A DNA stretch of 64,000 nt from Hyphomicrobiales bacterium (GTDB taxonomy: Bacteria; Pseudomonadota; Alphaproteobacteria; Rhizobiales; Beijerinckiaceae): assembly GCA_027489535.1 (NCBI GenBank), contig JAIXZO010000018.1, forward strand, positions 248,001-312,000, read 5' to 3'. This document shows, piece by piece, positions 56,356 to 64,000 of the stretch. Numbering within the stretch: position 1 is the stretch's first letter; each line of letters starts with the position of its first letter. A program made the position numbers and the translations under genes. The notes beneath the pieces are model-generated. The model was not told the DNA's origin, did not search any database, and was given only the letters and a program-made list of their open reading frames with translations.

Positions 56356-56370
56356 GCAAGGGGTGTGCCA
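56356..56370 (-). promoter_or_regulatory. Sigma-54 (-24/-12) promoter of the urt-ure cluster
   Basis: On the minus strand the sequence is TGGCAC-ACCCC-TTGC, a perfect match to the sigma-54 consensus TGGCAC-N5-TTGC. The -12 end lies 46 bases before the urtA ATG, giving a leader of about 30-35 bases. A 7-base inverted repeat (AAGGGGT/ACCCCTT) flanks the -24 part. Confidence 0.85.
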
Positions 56371-56468
56371 CGACCCCTTTTCCTTGAGTCGTCGGACTCT
56401 TTTTGCGGCACCGCACAAAAGATGCTCACGAAAGAGGCAGCAGACCGCTCGTTTAGGCGGCACGGCGC

Positions 56469-56485
56469 TGCACGATGCGTGTGCG
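56469..56485. promoter_or_regulatory. Possible NtrC binding site
   Basis: TGCACG-ATGCG-TGTGCG resembles the NtrC consensus TGCACC-N5-GGTGCA (left half TGCAC, right half GTGC). It is about 100 bases upstream of the sigma-54 promoter, the expected distance for an enhancer. The right half is imperfect. Confidence 0.45.
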
Positions 56486-56498
56486 CCGCCGCCGTCGT

Positions 56499-57275
56499 TC
56501 AGGCCCGGCGATGGGGCGCGAACCAGCCCAATCCTTCGAGCGTCCCCGCACGCGGCACATATTCGCAACCGACGAAGCCGGTGTAACCGAGCCGGTCGAG
56601 TTCGGCGTAGAGGAACGGATAGTTCAGCTCCTCCCCGTCGGGCTCGTTGCGCGAGGGCACGCTCGCGATCTGCACGTGGCCGACGATGGGCATCAGCGCG
56701 CGTAGCCGCATCGTCACGTCGCCGTGGATGATCTGACAGTGATAAAGGTCGAATTGCAGCTTCACGTTCGGCAGGCCCATGGCGCGGATGAAGCCCGCCG
56801 CCGTGCCGAAATCGTTCAGGAAATAGCCGGGCATGTTGCGCCCGTTGATCGGCTCGAGCACGAGGTCGAGGCCCTTCTCGGCCAGCCGCTCCCCCGCATG
56901 GCGCACGTTTGCGAGATAGGTCGCGACCGCGACCGGATCGCGCGGGTCGCCGTGGCCCGCCATCACGTGCAGCCGCTTCACGCCCGTCGCCTCGGCGTAG
57001 CGCAGCGCCGTGTCGATGGACGCGCCGAACTCCGCCTCGCGACCGGGCAGCGAGGCCAGGCCACGCTCGCCCTTCGCCCAATCGCCGGGCGGCATGTTGA
57101 ACAGCGCCTGCGTCAGGCGATTGTCGGCGAGCCTCCGCGCCACGTCCTCGGGCGCGTGGTCGTACGGAAACAGAAATTCCACCGCCTCGAAACCCGCCTC
57201 CGCCGCGGCGGCGAACCGGTCGAGAAACGACCATTCGTTGAACATCATCGTCAGATTGGCGGCGAAGCGCGGCAC
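56499..57275 (-). CDS. hyi: Hydroxypyruvate isomerase
   Basis: A 258-residue TIM-barrel enzyme that interconverts hydroxypyruvate and tartronate semialdehyde in glyoxylate metabolism. It starts [20 protein letters not shown] and has [30 protein letters not shown] and [11 protein letters not shown]. The start is a GTG at 57275, which matches the family N-terminus. The usual partners gcl and glxR are not in the window. The sigma-54 promoter of urtA lies just downstream. Confidence 0.9.
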   Translation of the reverse strand: MPRFAANLTMMFNEWSFLDRFAAAAEAGFEAVEFLFPYDHAPEDVARRLADNRLTQALFNMPPGDWAKGERGLASLPGREAEFGASIDTALRYAEATGVKRLHVMAGHGDPRDPVAVATYLANVRHAGERLAEKGLDLVLEPINGRNMPGYFLNDFGTAAGFIRAMGLPNVKLQFDLYHCQIIHGDVTMRLRALMPIVGHVQIASVPSRNEPDGEELNYPFLYAELDRLGYTGFVGCEYVPRAGTLEGLGWFAPHRRA

Positions 57276-57318
57276 GGCGGATCTCCCGGTCGGTTCTTTT
57301 TGTTTCGGAAAGCGAAAG

Positions 57319-57354
57319 GCGTCCTCCCGGGGGAAAGCTCCGCCGGGAGGACGC
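57319..57354 (-). terminator. Stem-loop terminator after the glcG-like gene
   Basis: A perfect 12-base stem (GCGTCCTCCCGG paired with CCGGGAGGACGC), 12 bases after the stop codon. On the minus strand it is followed by the T-rich CTTTCGCTTTCC. It may separate the glcG-like gene from hyi. Confidence 0.7.
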
Positions 57355-57366
57355 GGGATCGGCCGC

Positions 57367-57798
57367 TTACGCGCCGGGATCGGCCTTGAGGCCCACGCCG
57401 GCGATGCCGGCCAGCGCTGCGGTCTCGTCATTGTCCGAAACGTCGCCCGAAATGCCCACCGAGCCCAGCACCGTGCCCGCCTCGTTGCGGATCAGCACGC
57501 CGCCCGGCACCGGCACGAAATGCGGCGTCAGGCTCTGCAGCGCATTGACGAAATGCGGGCGGTCGGCGGCCATCTTGCCGATGGTGCGCGTGCCCATCCC
57601 CACGGCCAGCGCCGCCAAGGCCTTGCCCTGCGCCATTTCGGCCCGCTTCAGGCTGGTGCCCTCTTCGGCGCCGAACGCCTTGAGCGCGCCGCGCGCGTCG
57701 AACACGGCGACCGCCAGCGGCATGAAGCCCTTGTCCTTGCGGCAGGCGAGTGCGCCGTCGATGATCTTTCGGGCGGTGTCGAGGTTGAGTTCGGTCAT
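57367..57798 (-). CDS. GlcG/HbpS-family protein
   Basis: A 143-residue protein of the DUF336 family (GlcG, HbpS, PduO C-terminal domain). It starts [18 protein letters not shown] and has [16 protein letters not shown], the FFGVPGGVLI-like [14 protein letters not shown] and [14 protein letters not shown]. Members bind haem or cobalamin, or accompany glycolate oxidase genes; the function here is uncertain. It lies upstream of hyi on the same strand, which agrees with a link to glycolate/glyoxylate. The ATG at 57798 fits family length. Confidence 0.85.
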   Translation of the reverse strand: MTELNLDTARKIIDGALACRKDKGFMPLAVAVFDARGALKAFGAEEGTSLKRAEMAQGKALAALAVGMGTRTIGKMAADRPHFVNALQSLTPHFVPVPGGVLIRNEAGTVLGSVGISGDVSDNDETAALAGIAGVGLKADPGA

Positions 57799-58012
57799 GG
57801 TGCGCGCATCTCTCCGGTTCGCGTTCTTCGTGCGCACAATCTCGACGGCGGATGCGGGAAGTCAATGCGCCCGGCCCGGAAACCGTCTCCAAACCGCGAT
57901 GCGACCGTCTCGCGTCTTGCGCCGGCGGCCCCGCAGCCCGATCTTCAACGGCAGGCCCCTGTCGCAGGCCTTTCTCGAACCGCCCCCCGGCGCATCGGAG
58001 TCCGGAGTTCCC

Positions 58013-60223
58013 ATGAAGACCGCCGGCGTCAATCTCGCCATCGACGGCATGACCTGCGCCGCCTGCGTATCCCGCGTCGAACGCGCGCTCTCGGAAGTGC
58101 CGGGCGTGGTCAAGGCCGAGGTCAATCTCGCCACCAAGAGCGCCCGCATCGAAACCGACGGCATGGCCGCCCCGGCCGCGTTGGCCGCCGCCGTCGAAGA
58201 CATCGGCTACGGCGCGAGCATCGTCGCCGCGGCCGACATGGCGGCACAGGAGCGCCGCGCGGAGGTCCGCGAGAAACGCGCGCGCATCGCTGCGCTCGCG
58301 GGTCTCGTCGTCGCGGCGCCCTTCCTCGTCGCCATGGCCGCCGCGCCGTTCGGGCGAAACTGGATGCCCTCGCCGCTCATGCAGGCGCTGCTCGCCGGCG
58401 TGCTGCAATTCGGCCTCGGCGCGCGGTTTTACATCGGCGCGTGGAAATCCATGCGGTCCGGTTCCGCCACGATGGACCTTCTGGTGGCGCTCGGCACATC
58501 CGCCGCCTACGGCCTCAGCCTGTATCTTTGGCAGGACGGTTACGGCCATGAAGGACACGTCCTGCACCTCTATTTCGAGTCCTCCGCCGTCGTGATCGCC
58601 TTCGTGCTGCTCGGCAAATGGCTGGAGGAGCGCGCCACGTCCGAGACTGCCTCCGCCATCCGCGCACTGGGCAAGCTCCGCGTGTCCGTCGCCCGCATCG
58701 TAACCCCGGCGGGCGAGGTCGAACGCCCCATCGAGGAGGTCCGCGTCGGAGACCGGGCCGTCGTGCGCGTCGGCGAGCGCATCCCCGTCGACGGCCGCAT
58801 CGTCGAAGGTTCGGCGGGCGTCGACGAGTCGATGGTCACGGGCGAAAGCCTGCCGGTCTCCAAGATCGTCGGGGATTCCGTCATCGGCGGCACGGTCGAT
58901 CTCGACGGCCGACTCGTCATCGAAGTCACCGCGACGGGGTCGGAGACCATGCTCGCCAAGGTCATCCGCCTCGTCGAATCCGCACAGGCGTCGAAGGCCC
59001 CGGTTCAAAAGCTCGTCGACAAGGTCAGCGCCGTCTTCGTGCCCGTCGTCGTCGGCATCGCCGTCGCCACCGTCATCTTCTGGGGCTTCTCGACGGGGGA
59101 CGTGGAGCTCGCGCTCGTCAACGCCGTCTCGGTGCTCGTCATCGCCTGCCCCTGCGCGCTCGGTCTCGCCACGCCGACCGCCGTGCTCGCGGGGACGGGC
59201 GTCGCGGCCAAGGCCGGCATTCTGGTGCGTGATGCCGCAGCGCTCGAACGTGCCGCCGGCGTCGGCGTCGTCGTCTTCGACAAGACCGGCACGCTCACCA
59301 CCGGCGAGCCCGTCGTCACCGCCGTCGATGCCGTCCCGGGCGAGCGTCCCGAAACGGTCATCCGTCTCGCGGCGGCCTTGGAAGCCGGGTCCGAGCACCC
59401 GCTCGCCCGCGCCGTCCGCGCGGAAGCCGAGGCGGGCCACATGGACCGGCTTCCCGGCGTCGACGATTTCCGCGCCGTGGTCGGCGGCCTCGAGGGCATC
59501 GTCGAGGGCCGCGCGCTGCTGTTCGGCAATACCGGAGCCATGGCCGCGGCGGGCGTGCCCGTCGCTCCGCTGAAGGCCCACGCCGACGCCCTTTCGGCCC
59601 AAGGCCACGGCATGTCCTGGCTTGCGGATCGTGACTCCCGCAGCCTGATCGGGCTCGTCGCCTTTTCCGACGCGCCCCGTCCGGAGGCGGAACAAGCCGT
59701 GGCGATGCTCCGGCGCGAGGGCATCGGCGTCGTGATGCTCACCGGCGACGGTCGCGGCGCGGCCGAACGCATCGGCACGAAATTGGGCATCAAGGAAATC
59801 GTCGCCGAGGTGAAGCCCGCCGACAAGGCGCAGGCCGTCGAACACCTGAAGGCGCGCGGGCTCGTCGTCGCCATGGTCGGCGACGGCGTCAACGACGCCC
59901 CCGCCCTCGCCGCCGCAGACGTCGGCATCGCGATGGGCGGCGGCACCGACGTCGCCATCGAGACGGCCGGCATCACCTTGATGCGCAACGATCCGCGCCT
60001 CGCCGCCGCTTCCGTCGATCTCGCCCGCCGCACGGTCTCCACCATCCGGCGGGGCCTGTTCTGGGCCTTCGCCTACAACGTCGTGGGCATCCCGCTCGCC
60101 GCGGCGGGCATCCTCTCGCCCGTCTTCGCCGGGGCGGCGATGGCGCTGTCCAGCGTCAGCGTCGTGCTCAACGCCCTGCTGCTGCGCCGTTGGCGGCCGA
60201 AGCTGCCCAACCTTCGGCCTTGA
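58013..60223 (+). CDS. copA: Copper-translocating P-type ATPase
   Basis: A 736-residue P1B-type ATPase. One N-terminal HMA domain carries GMTCAAC (C15, C18). The metal site in the membrane is CPC ([13 protein letters not shown]), the phosphorylated aspartate is D423 in DKTGTLT, and the SEHPLARAV His-Pro and [10 protein letters not shown] hinge motifs are all present. It would export Cu(I) from the cytoplasm. The ATG at 58013 was chosen because the HMA domain starts right after it; the longer open frame upstream overlaps the divergent gene. The CopZ-like chaperone is 36 kb away. Confidence 0.96.
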   Translation: MKTAGVNLAIDGMTCAACVSRVERALSEVPGVVKAEVNLATKSARIETDGMAAPAALAAAVEDIGYGASIVAAADMAAQERRAEVREKRARIAALAGLVVAAPFLVAMAAAPFGRNWMPSPLMQALLAGVLQFGLGARFYIGAWKSMRSGSATMDLLVALGTSAAYGLSLYLWQDGYGHEGHVLHLYFESSAVVIAFVLLGKWLEERATSETASAIRALGKLRVSVARIVTPAGEVERPIEEVRVGDRAVVRVGERIPVDGRIVEGSAGVDESMVTGESLPVSKIVGDSVIGGTVDLDGRLVIEVTATGSETMLAKVIRLVESAQASKAPVQKLVDKVSAVFVPVVVGIAVATVIFWGFSTGDVELALVNAVSVLVIACPCALGLATPTAVLAGTGVAAKAGILVRDAAALERAAGVGVVVFDKTGTLTTGEPVVTAVDAVPGERPETVIRLAAALEAGSEHPLARAVRAEAEAGHMDRLPGVDDFRAVVGGLEGIVEGRALLFGNTGAMAAAGVPVAPLKAHADALSAQGHGMSWLADRDSRSLIGLVAFSDAPRPEAEQAVAMLRREGIGVVMLTGDGRGAAERIGTKLGIKEIVAEVKPADKAQAVEHLKARGLVVAMVGDGVNDAPALAAADVGIAMGGGTDVAIETAGITLMRNDPRLAAASVDLARRTVSTIRRGLFWAFAYNVVGIPLAAAGILSPVFAGAAMALSSVSVVLNALLLRRWRPKLPNLRP

Positions 60224-60254
60224 GCGGAACCGCGCACTCGCCTAGCGTCTCATC

Positions 60255-61508
60255 ATGAAACGCTCGCTCTTCACGCTTCCCACCATGGGCGGCAACGCCA
60301 TGGCCCGCCTCGACGCCTTGTCCGCCATCAGCGACGAGCCCGGGCGGCTGACCCGCCTCTACCTTTCTGCCGCCCATCGCCGCGCCGCCGATCTGGTCGC
60401 GACCATGATGCGCGACGCGGGTTGCGACAGCGTGGTCATGGACGATCTCGGCACCGTGATCGGCCGCTACGAAGGCGCGGAGCCGAACGCGCCCGCGCTC
60501 GTCATCGGCTCGCACATCGACACGGTTCGCGACGCGGGCTCCTATGACGGCACGCTCGGCGTGGTCGCCGGCATCGGCATCGTCGAGAGCTTCAAGGCCA
60601 TCGACCACCGCCTGCCCTTCGCCATCGAGGTCATGGCCTTCGGCGACGAGGAAAACGTCCGCTTCCCCACCAATCTCTCCTCGTCCCGCGCCGTGGCGGG
60701 CACGCTGCCGGAAAACACGCTCGACGCCCGCGACGAGGACGGCATCAGCGTGCGCGACGCGCTCGTCGCCTTCGGCTGCAACCCCGAGCGCGCCTTCTCG
60801 CTCGGCCGCCGTCGCGAGGACGTGCTGGCCTATGTCGAAGTCCATATCGAGCAGGGCCCGGTGCTCGAGGCGCGCGATCTCCCGGTCGGCGTCGTCACGG
60901 CCATCAACGGCGCGTCGCGCCGCCGCGTCTCGCTGCAGGGCATGGCCGGGCATGCCGGCACCGTTCCCATGTCGATGCGACGCGACGCGCTGGCCTGCGC
61001 CGCCGAAATCGTCCTCGCCGTCGAGCGCCTCGGCGCGGTCGATCCGCACACCGTCGCCACCGTCGGCCGCCTTCTGGTCCACCCCGGCGCGATCAACGTC
61101 ATCCCGGGCGGCGTGGCGCTCACGCTCGACCTGCGCGGCCCGGCGGACGACATCCGCGAAAAGATGGTCGAAGTCATCGAAACCGCCGCCCGCGGCATCG
61201 CGGACCGGCGCGGCATCGACATCATCATCGAGCCCTTCTACGACGCCGCCGCCTGTCCCTGCGACGAGCGCGTCATCATCGGGCTCGAACGTTCCATCCA
61301 TCGCCTCGGCATGTCGCCTTATGCGCTGCCCTCCGGCGCGGGCCACGACGCCATGGCCATGGCCGCGCTCTGCCCGGTCGGCATGCTGTTCGTGCGCTGC
61401 GCCGGCGGCATCAGCCACAATCCGGCCGAGTCGGTGACCGAGGAAGACGTCGACGTCGCGCTGCGCGTGCTGCTCGAATTCGTCCGCGATTTCGCCGAAG
61501 GCAACTGA
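60255..61508 (+). CDS. Zn-dependent amidase, allantoate / N-carbamoyl-amino-acid hydrolase family
   Basis: A 417-residue M20-fold enzyme. Metal-site motifs are GSHIDTVRDAGSYDG, DEENVRF and HIEQGPVLE, and late GAGHDAMAMA. It hydrolyses the N-carbamoyl group of an amino acid, or allantoate to ureidoglycolate; both belong to one family and cannot be told apart here. It is 31 bases after the copper ATPase but need not be related to it. If it is allantoate amidohydrolase, the urea cluster nearby would use the urea formed from its product. Confidence 0.88.
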   Translation: MKRSLFTLPTMGGNAMARLDALSAISDEPGRLTRLYLSAAHRRAADLVATMMRDAGCDSVVMDDLGTVIGRYEGAEPNAPALVIGSHIDTVRDAGSYDGTLGVVAGIGIVESFKAIDHRLPFAIEVMAFGDEENVRFPTNLSSSRAVAGTLPENTLDARDEDGISVRDALVAFGCNPERAFSLGRRREDVLAYVEVHIEQGPVLEARDLPVGVVTAINGASRRRVSLQGMAGHAGTVPMSMRRDALACAAEIVLAVERLGAVDPHTVATVGRLLVHPGAINVIPGGVALTLDLRGPADDIREKMVEVIETAARGIADRRGIDIIIEPFYDAAACPCDERVIIGLERSIHRLGMSPYALPSGAGHDAMAMAALCPVGMLFVRCAGGISHNPAESVTEEDVDVALRVLLEFVRDFAEGN

Positions 61509-61531
61509 ACCTCACTCTCTTCGAGCATTTC

Positions 61532-62746
61532 ATGTCCGTCGTTCCCGCCTCCGCAGACGTCGTCATCGTGGGCGGAGCCGCCATCGGCTCGTCCGTGGCC
61601 TATCACCTCGCCTCCGACCCCGCCTTTTCCGGCCGCGTCGTCGTGGTCGAGAAGGATCCCACCTACGCCCGCTCCGCCTCCGCGCTCTCCGCCGCCTCGA
61701 TCCGCCAGCAATTCGGCAGCGCCGTGAACATCCGCATCTCGCTGCACGGCATCGATTTCCTGCGCAGCATCGGCGACCGGCTCGAAGTCGACGGCGACCG
61801 CCCGAGCATCGACCTGCACGAGGGCGGCTATCTCTATCTCGCCACGCCCGAAGGCGCGTCCGACCTCGCCGCCAACCACGCCCTGCAAACCGCCGAAGGC
61901 GCCGACATCGCGATGATGGACGCCGCCGCGCTCAAGGCCCGCTTCCCCTGGCTCGAAACCGCCGATCTCGCCTGCGGCACATGGGGCCGCACCGGCGAGG
62001 GCTGGTTCGACGGCTGGGCGCTGATGCAGGCTTTCCGCAAAAAGGCCCGCGCGCTCGGCGTCGTCTACGTGCCCGGCGAAGTCATCGACATCGAGCGCGA
62101 AGGCGACCGCATCACCGCCGTCCGCCTCGCCGACGGCGCGCGCATCTCCTGCGGCACGCTCGTGAACGCCGCGGGCTTTCACGGCCGCGAGGTGGCGGCG
62201 ATGGCCGGCGTTTCGATCCCCGTCGTGCCGAAAAAGCGCTTCGTCTTCACCTTCGCCTGCCGCGGCGACGTGTCCGGCTGCCCCCTGCTGATCGACCCGT
62301 CGGGGGCATGGTGCCGCCCCGAAGGTCGGCCCGGCCCCGAAGGCCAGCTCTTCATCGGCAGCGCGTCGCCCACGCCCGACATGGCCGATCCCGCCATGCA
62401 TCCCGACGATTTCGACGTGGATTGGGCCTTTTTCGACGATTTCATCTGGCCGTCTCTCGCGGCCCGCGTCCCCGCCTTCGAACGGATCCGTCCCGGCCGC
62501 GCTTGGGCGGGGCCCTACGACATGTGCGAGCTCGACCACAACGCCATTCTCGGCCCGGCGGGCGACGTCGCCAACCTGATGCTCGCCAACGGCTTCTCCG
62601 GCCACGGCCTGCAGCAGGCCCCCGCCGTCGGCCGCGGCCTCGCCGAAATGATCGTCCACGGCCGCTGGACCACCCTCGACCTCACCGACCTCGGCTTCGC
62701 CCGCATCGCAGAAAACCGCCCGCTGCTCGAGCGCAACGTCATCTGA
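61532..62746 (+). CDS. FAD-dependent oxidoreductase (DAO family)
   Basis: A 404-residue flavoprotein. The FAD motif is DVVIVGGAAIGSSVAYHL; ASALSAASIRQQFGSAVNIRISL and LNATGHGG-like ANGFSGHGLQQAPAVGR are typical of the DadA/glycine-sarcosine oxidase group near FOXRED1. It probably oxidises an N-methyl or D-amino acid. It follows the amidase by 23 bases on the same strand, so a shared pathway (carbamoyl-amino acid to amino acid, then oxidation) is possible. Confidence 0.87.
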   Translation: MSVVPASADVVIVGGAAIGSSVAYHLASDPAFSGRVVVVEKDPTYARSASALSAASIRQQFGSAVNIRISLHGIDFLRSIGDRLEVDGDRPSIDLHEGGYLYLATPEGASDLAANHALQTAEGADIAMMDAAALKARFPWLETADLACGTWGRTGEGWFDGWALMQAFRKKARALGVVYVPGEVIDIEREGDRITAVRLADGARISCGTLVNAAGFHGREVAAMAGVSIPVVPKKRFVFTFACRGDVSGCPLLIDPSGAWCRPEGRPGPEGQLFIGSASPTPDMADPAMHPDDFDVDWAFFDDFIWPSLAARVPAFERIRPGRAWAGPYDMCELDHNAILGPAGDVANLMLANGFSGHGLQQAPAVGRGLAEMIVHGRWTTLDLTDLGFARIAENRPLLERNVI

Positions 62747-62749
62747 GCG

Positions 62750-63367
62750 TCAGTTCTTCCATACCGCCGCGGAAACGCCCGCACCCGCCAGCAGCACGCC
62801 TCCGACGCGGTTCATCGTCCTGATCGCGCCCTCGTTGCGCACGACGTGCCGGGCGCGGCTCGCCAGCAGCGCGTAGCCGAGCGCATTGGCGAAGGCGAGC
62901 ACGAGGAAGGTGCTCTCGAAAATCGCGAGCTGCGTCCAGAAATCCCCCGCCGGGTCCATGAATTGCGGGAGGAACGCCACGAAGAACGTGATGCTTTTCG
63001 GGTTCAGCGCCGTCACCGCCCAAGCATGCAGCAGCATCTTCGTCCCGCTCGCCGCATCCGTGCGCGGCTCCGCGGCGAGCGTCCCGCCGGCGCGCCACAG
63101 CTTGATGCCGAGCCAGATCAGATAGGCCGCGCCCGCCCAGCGCAGCGCTGCATAAAGCGTGGCCGACGTCGCCAGCAGCGCGCCGAGCCCGAGCATCGAC
63201 AGCGTCATCCCGGTAAAATCGCCGAGCGCCACCCCGACAGCCGTCGGCAGCGCCGTCCGCCATCCGCGCCCCAAGGCATAGGACACGACCAGCATCACCG
63301 TCGGCCCCGGAATGACGATCAAGACCGCCGAAGCCGCCGCAAACGCAAGCCAAGTCTCGACCGTCAT
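62750..63367 (-). CDS. LysE/RhtB-family amino acid exporter
   Basis: A 205-residue inner-membrane protein with six predicted helices. The family signature GPTVMLVVSYALGRGWRTALPTAVGVALGD is at residues 21-50, and ALNPKSITFFVAFLPQF follows in the middle. It exports amino acids such as homoserine, threonine or lysine. It converges on the FAD oxidoreductase with a 3-base gap. Confidence 0.93.
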   Translation of the reverse strand: MTVETWLAFAAASAVLIVIPGPTVMLVVSYALGRGWRTALPTAVGVALGDFTGMTLSMLGLGALLATSATLYAALRWAGAAYLIWLGIKLWRAGGTLAAEPRTDAASGTKMLLHAWAVTALNPKSITFFVAFLPQFMDPAGDFWTQLAIFESTFLVLAFANALGYALLASRARHVVRNEGAIRTMNRVGGVLLAGAGVSAAVWKN

Positions 63368-63409
63368 CGCCGATCCCTCCGCCCGGCAAAAACCCGGCTC
63401 CGACCTTCC

Positions 63410-63452
63410 CGTCCTTCGAGACGCGGCCTGCGGCCGCTCCTCAGGATGAAGG
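63410..63452 (-). repeat. Intergenic hairpin repeat, family A-prime, copy 2 (inverted)
   Basis: CCGTCCTTCGAGACGCGGCC, then a loop, GGCCGCTCCTCAGGATGAAGG. It is the reverse complement of the copy at 31567. It is followed by short direct repeats (GGCTCGCTCAGGATGA, then GGGCTCGCTC) that look like local duplication of its end. Confidence 0.85.
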
Positions 63453-63487
63453 CTCGCTCAGGATGAGGGCTCGCTCGTGAGCCTCAA

Positions 63488-63540
63488 GAAAACCTCATGG
63501 TGAGGAGGCGCGGAGCGCCGTCTCGAACCACGAGGTTTTC
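63488..63540 (+). repeat. Intergenic hairpin repeat, family A, copy 5
   Basis: Perfect 9-base outer ends GAAAACCTC and GAGGTTTTC frame the family A body (TCATGGTGAGGAG, inner GGCGCGGAGCGCC, GTCTCGAACCAC). It is the longest and best preserved copy and appears to show the full element. It lies between the LysE and aldehyde dehydrogenase genes. Confidence 0.88.
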
Positions 63541-63551
63541 GTTGCGCTCCC

Positions 63552-64000
63552 TCACCCCGCGAAGGTGTAGGCCGTCTTCACCACGGTGTAGAACTCGCGG
63601 GCATAGGCGCCCTGTTCGCGCGGGCCGTAGCTCGAGCCCTTCCGGCCGCCGAACGGCACGTGATAGTCCACGCCCGCCGTCGGCAGGTTCACCATCGCCA
63701 TGCCGGCTTCGCTGTTGCGCTTGAAGTGGGTCGCATATTTCAGGCTCGTGGTGCAGATGCCCGACGACAGGCCGAAATCGGTGTCGTTGGCCACCGCCAG
63801 CGCCTCGTCGTAATCCTTCACCTTGATCACCGTGCCCACCGGCCCGAAGATTTCCTCGCGCGCGATGCGCATGGAATTCGTCACGCCCGTGAACAGGGCG
63901 GGCTGGAGGTAGAAGCCGGGCGTCTCGCGGTTCAGGAGCTCGCCGCCCCATGCCAGCGTCGCGCCTTCGTCCTTGCCGATGGCGATGTATTTCAGGTCCG
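63552..64000 (-). CDS. Aldehyde dehydrogenase, C-terminal part (cut by window end)
   Basis: About 148 residues of an NAD(P)-dependent aldehyde dehydrogenase; the frame stays open to the window edge, so the start and the catalytic cysteine are outside. Visible are REEIFGPVGTVIKV, DFGLSSGICTTSLKYATHF, the MVNLPTAGVDYHVPFGG segment and GSSYGPREQGAYAREFYT near the end. This pattern fits the alpha-ketoglutaric semialdehyde dehydrogenase branch, but the substrate-determining part is mostly missing. Confidence 0.88.
   Translation of the reverse strand, partial: DLKYIAIGKDEGATLAWGGELLNRETPGFYLQPALFTGVTNSMRIAREEIFGPVGTVIKVKDYDEALAVANDTDFGLSSGICTTSLKYATHFKRNSEAGMAMVNLPTAGVDYHVPFGGRKGSSYGPREQGAYAREFYTVVKTAYTFAG

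Noticed and set aside
56386-56405. GAGTC-GTCG-GACTC followed by TTTTT, considered as a terminator
   Set aside because: The stem has only five pairs and is oriented for a plus-strand transcript, of which there is none nearby.
57386-58012. N-terminal extension of the copper ATPase frame by about 200 residues
   Set aside because: The extension lies opposite the glcG-like gene, lacks domains, and a proper ATG directly precedes the HMA domain at 58013.

Overview
The window is 64 kb of GC-rich, gene-dense bacterial chromosome. Gene content and order point to an alphaproteobacterium, most likely Hyphomicrobiales/Rhizobiales: the hisS/hisZ/hisG group, the ribF-ileS-lspA-M16-mutL run, a MutL that carries its own endonuclease motif, a urease cluster fused to a urea ABC transporter, and short hairpin repeats of the kind seen between rhizobial genes. 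This is inference from gene content; no rRNA or other taxonomic marker is present. I see no phage, insertion sequence, integrase, CRISPR array, tRNA or rRNA gene. Almost every base lies in or beside a housekeeping or metabolic gene.

Layout. 1-8.9 kb, mostly plus strand: the end of thrB, rnhA, purD, a fluoroacetate-dehalogenase-type hydrolase overlapping a phosphotransferase gene, a patatin-like lipase, tadA (minus strand), a very unusual RluB-type pseudouridine synthase with long repeat tails, and rsmD. 8.9-20.4 kb, minus strand, read from right to left: HAD hydrolase, MaoC dehydratase, ribF, ileS, lspA, a small secreted protein, an active and an inactive M16 peptidase, and mutL. 20.5-26.5 kb: a membrane-anchored degenerate EAL protein, a CopZ-like metal chaperone facing a three-gene ABC exporter, and a membrane regulator-like protein. 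26.6-36.2 kb, plus strand: an omega-transaminase, an orphan DNA cytosine methyltransferase with a facing vsr repair gene, hisS, an M23 peptidase, hisZ, hisG and an aminotransferase. 36.5-43 kb: a metallo-beta-lactamase-fold protein, a 58-residue ORF, a YddA/SbmA-type ABC protein, a META-domain protein, an Old Yellow Enzyme and an L-2-hydroxyglutarate-oxidase-like protein.

43.0-56.3 kb, minus strand, is the functional centre: urtABCDE (urea uptake), ureD, an uncharacterised acidic protein, a fused ureAB, ureC, an MFS transporter, ureE with a very His-rich tail, ureF, ureG and hupE/ureJ (nickel uptake). Upstream of urtA is a textbook sigma-54 -24/-12 promoter with a possible NtrC site, so urea import, hydrolysis and nickel loading are probably induced together under nitrogen limitation. 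56.5-64 kb holds hydroxypyruvate isomerase, a GlcG-like protein, a copper P-type ATPase, an allantoate/carbamoyl-amino-acid amidohydrolase, an FAD oxidoreductase, a LysE exporter and the end of an aldehyde dehydrogenase. The amidohydrolase and the isomerase could connect ureide breakdown (urea plus glyoxylate) to the urease block.

The features that most deserve follow-up are the repeat-tailed RluB, the acidic urease-operon protein, the His-rich UreE and UreAB fusion, the CopZ/ABC-exporter neighbourhood, the orphan methyltransferase/Vsr pair with a sigma-54-like upstream motif, and three families of intergenic hairpin repeats confined to 27.9-43 kb and the last kilobase.
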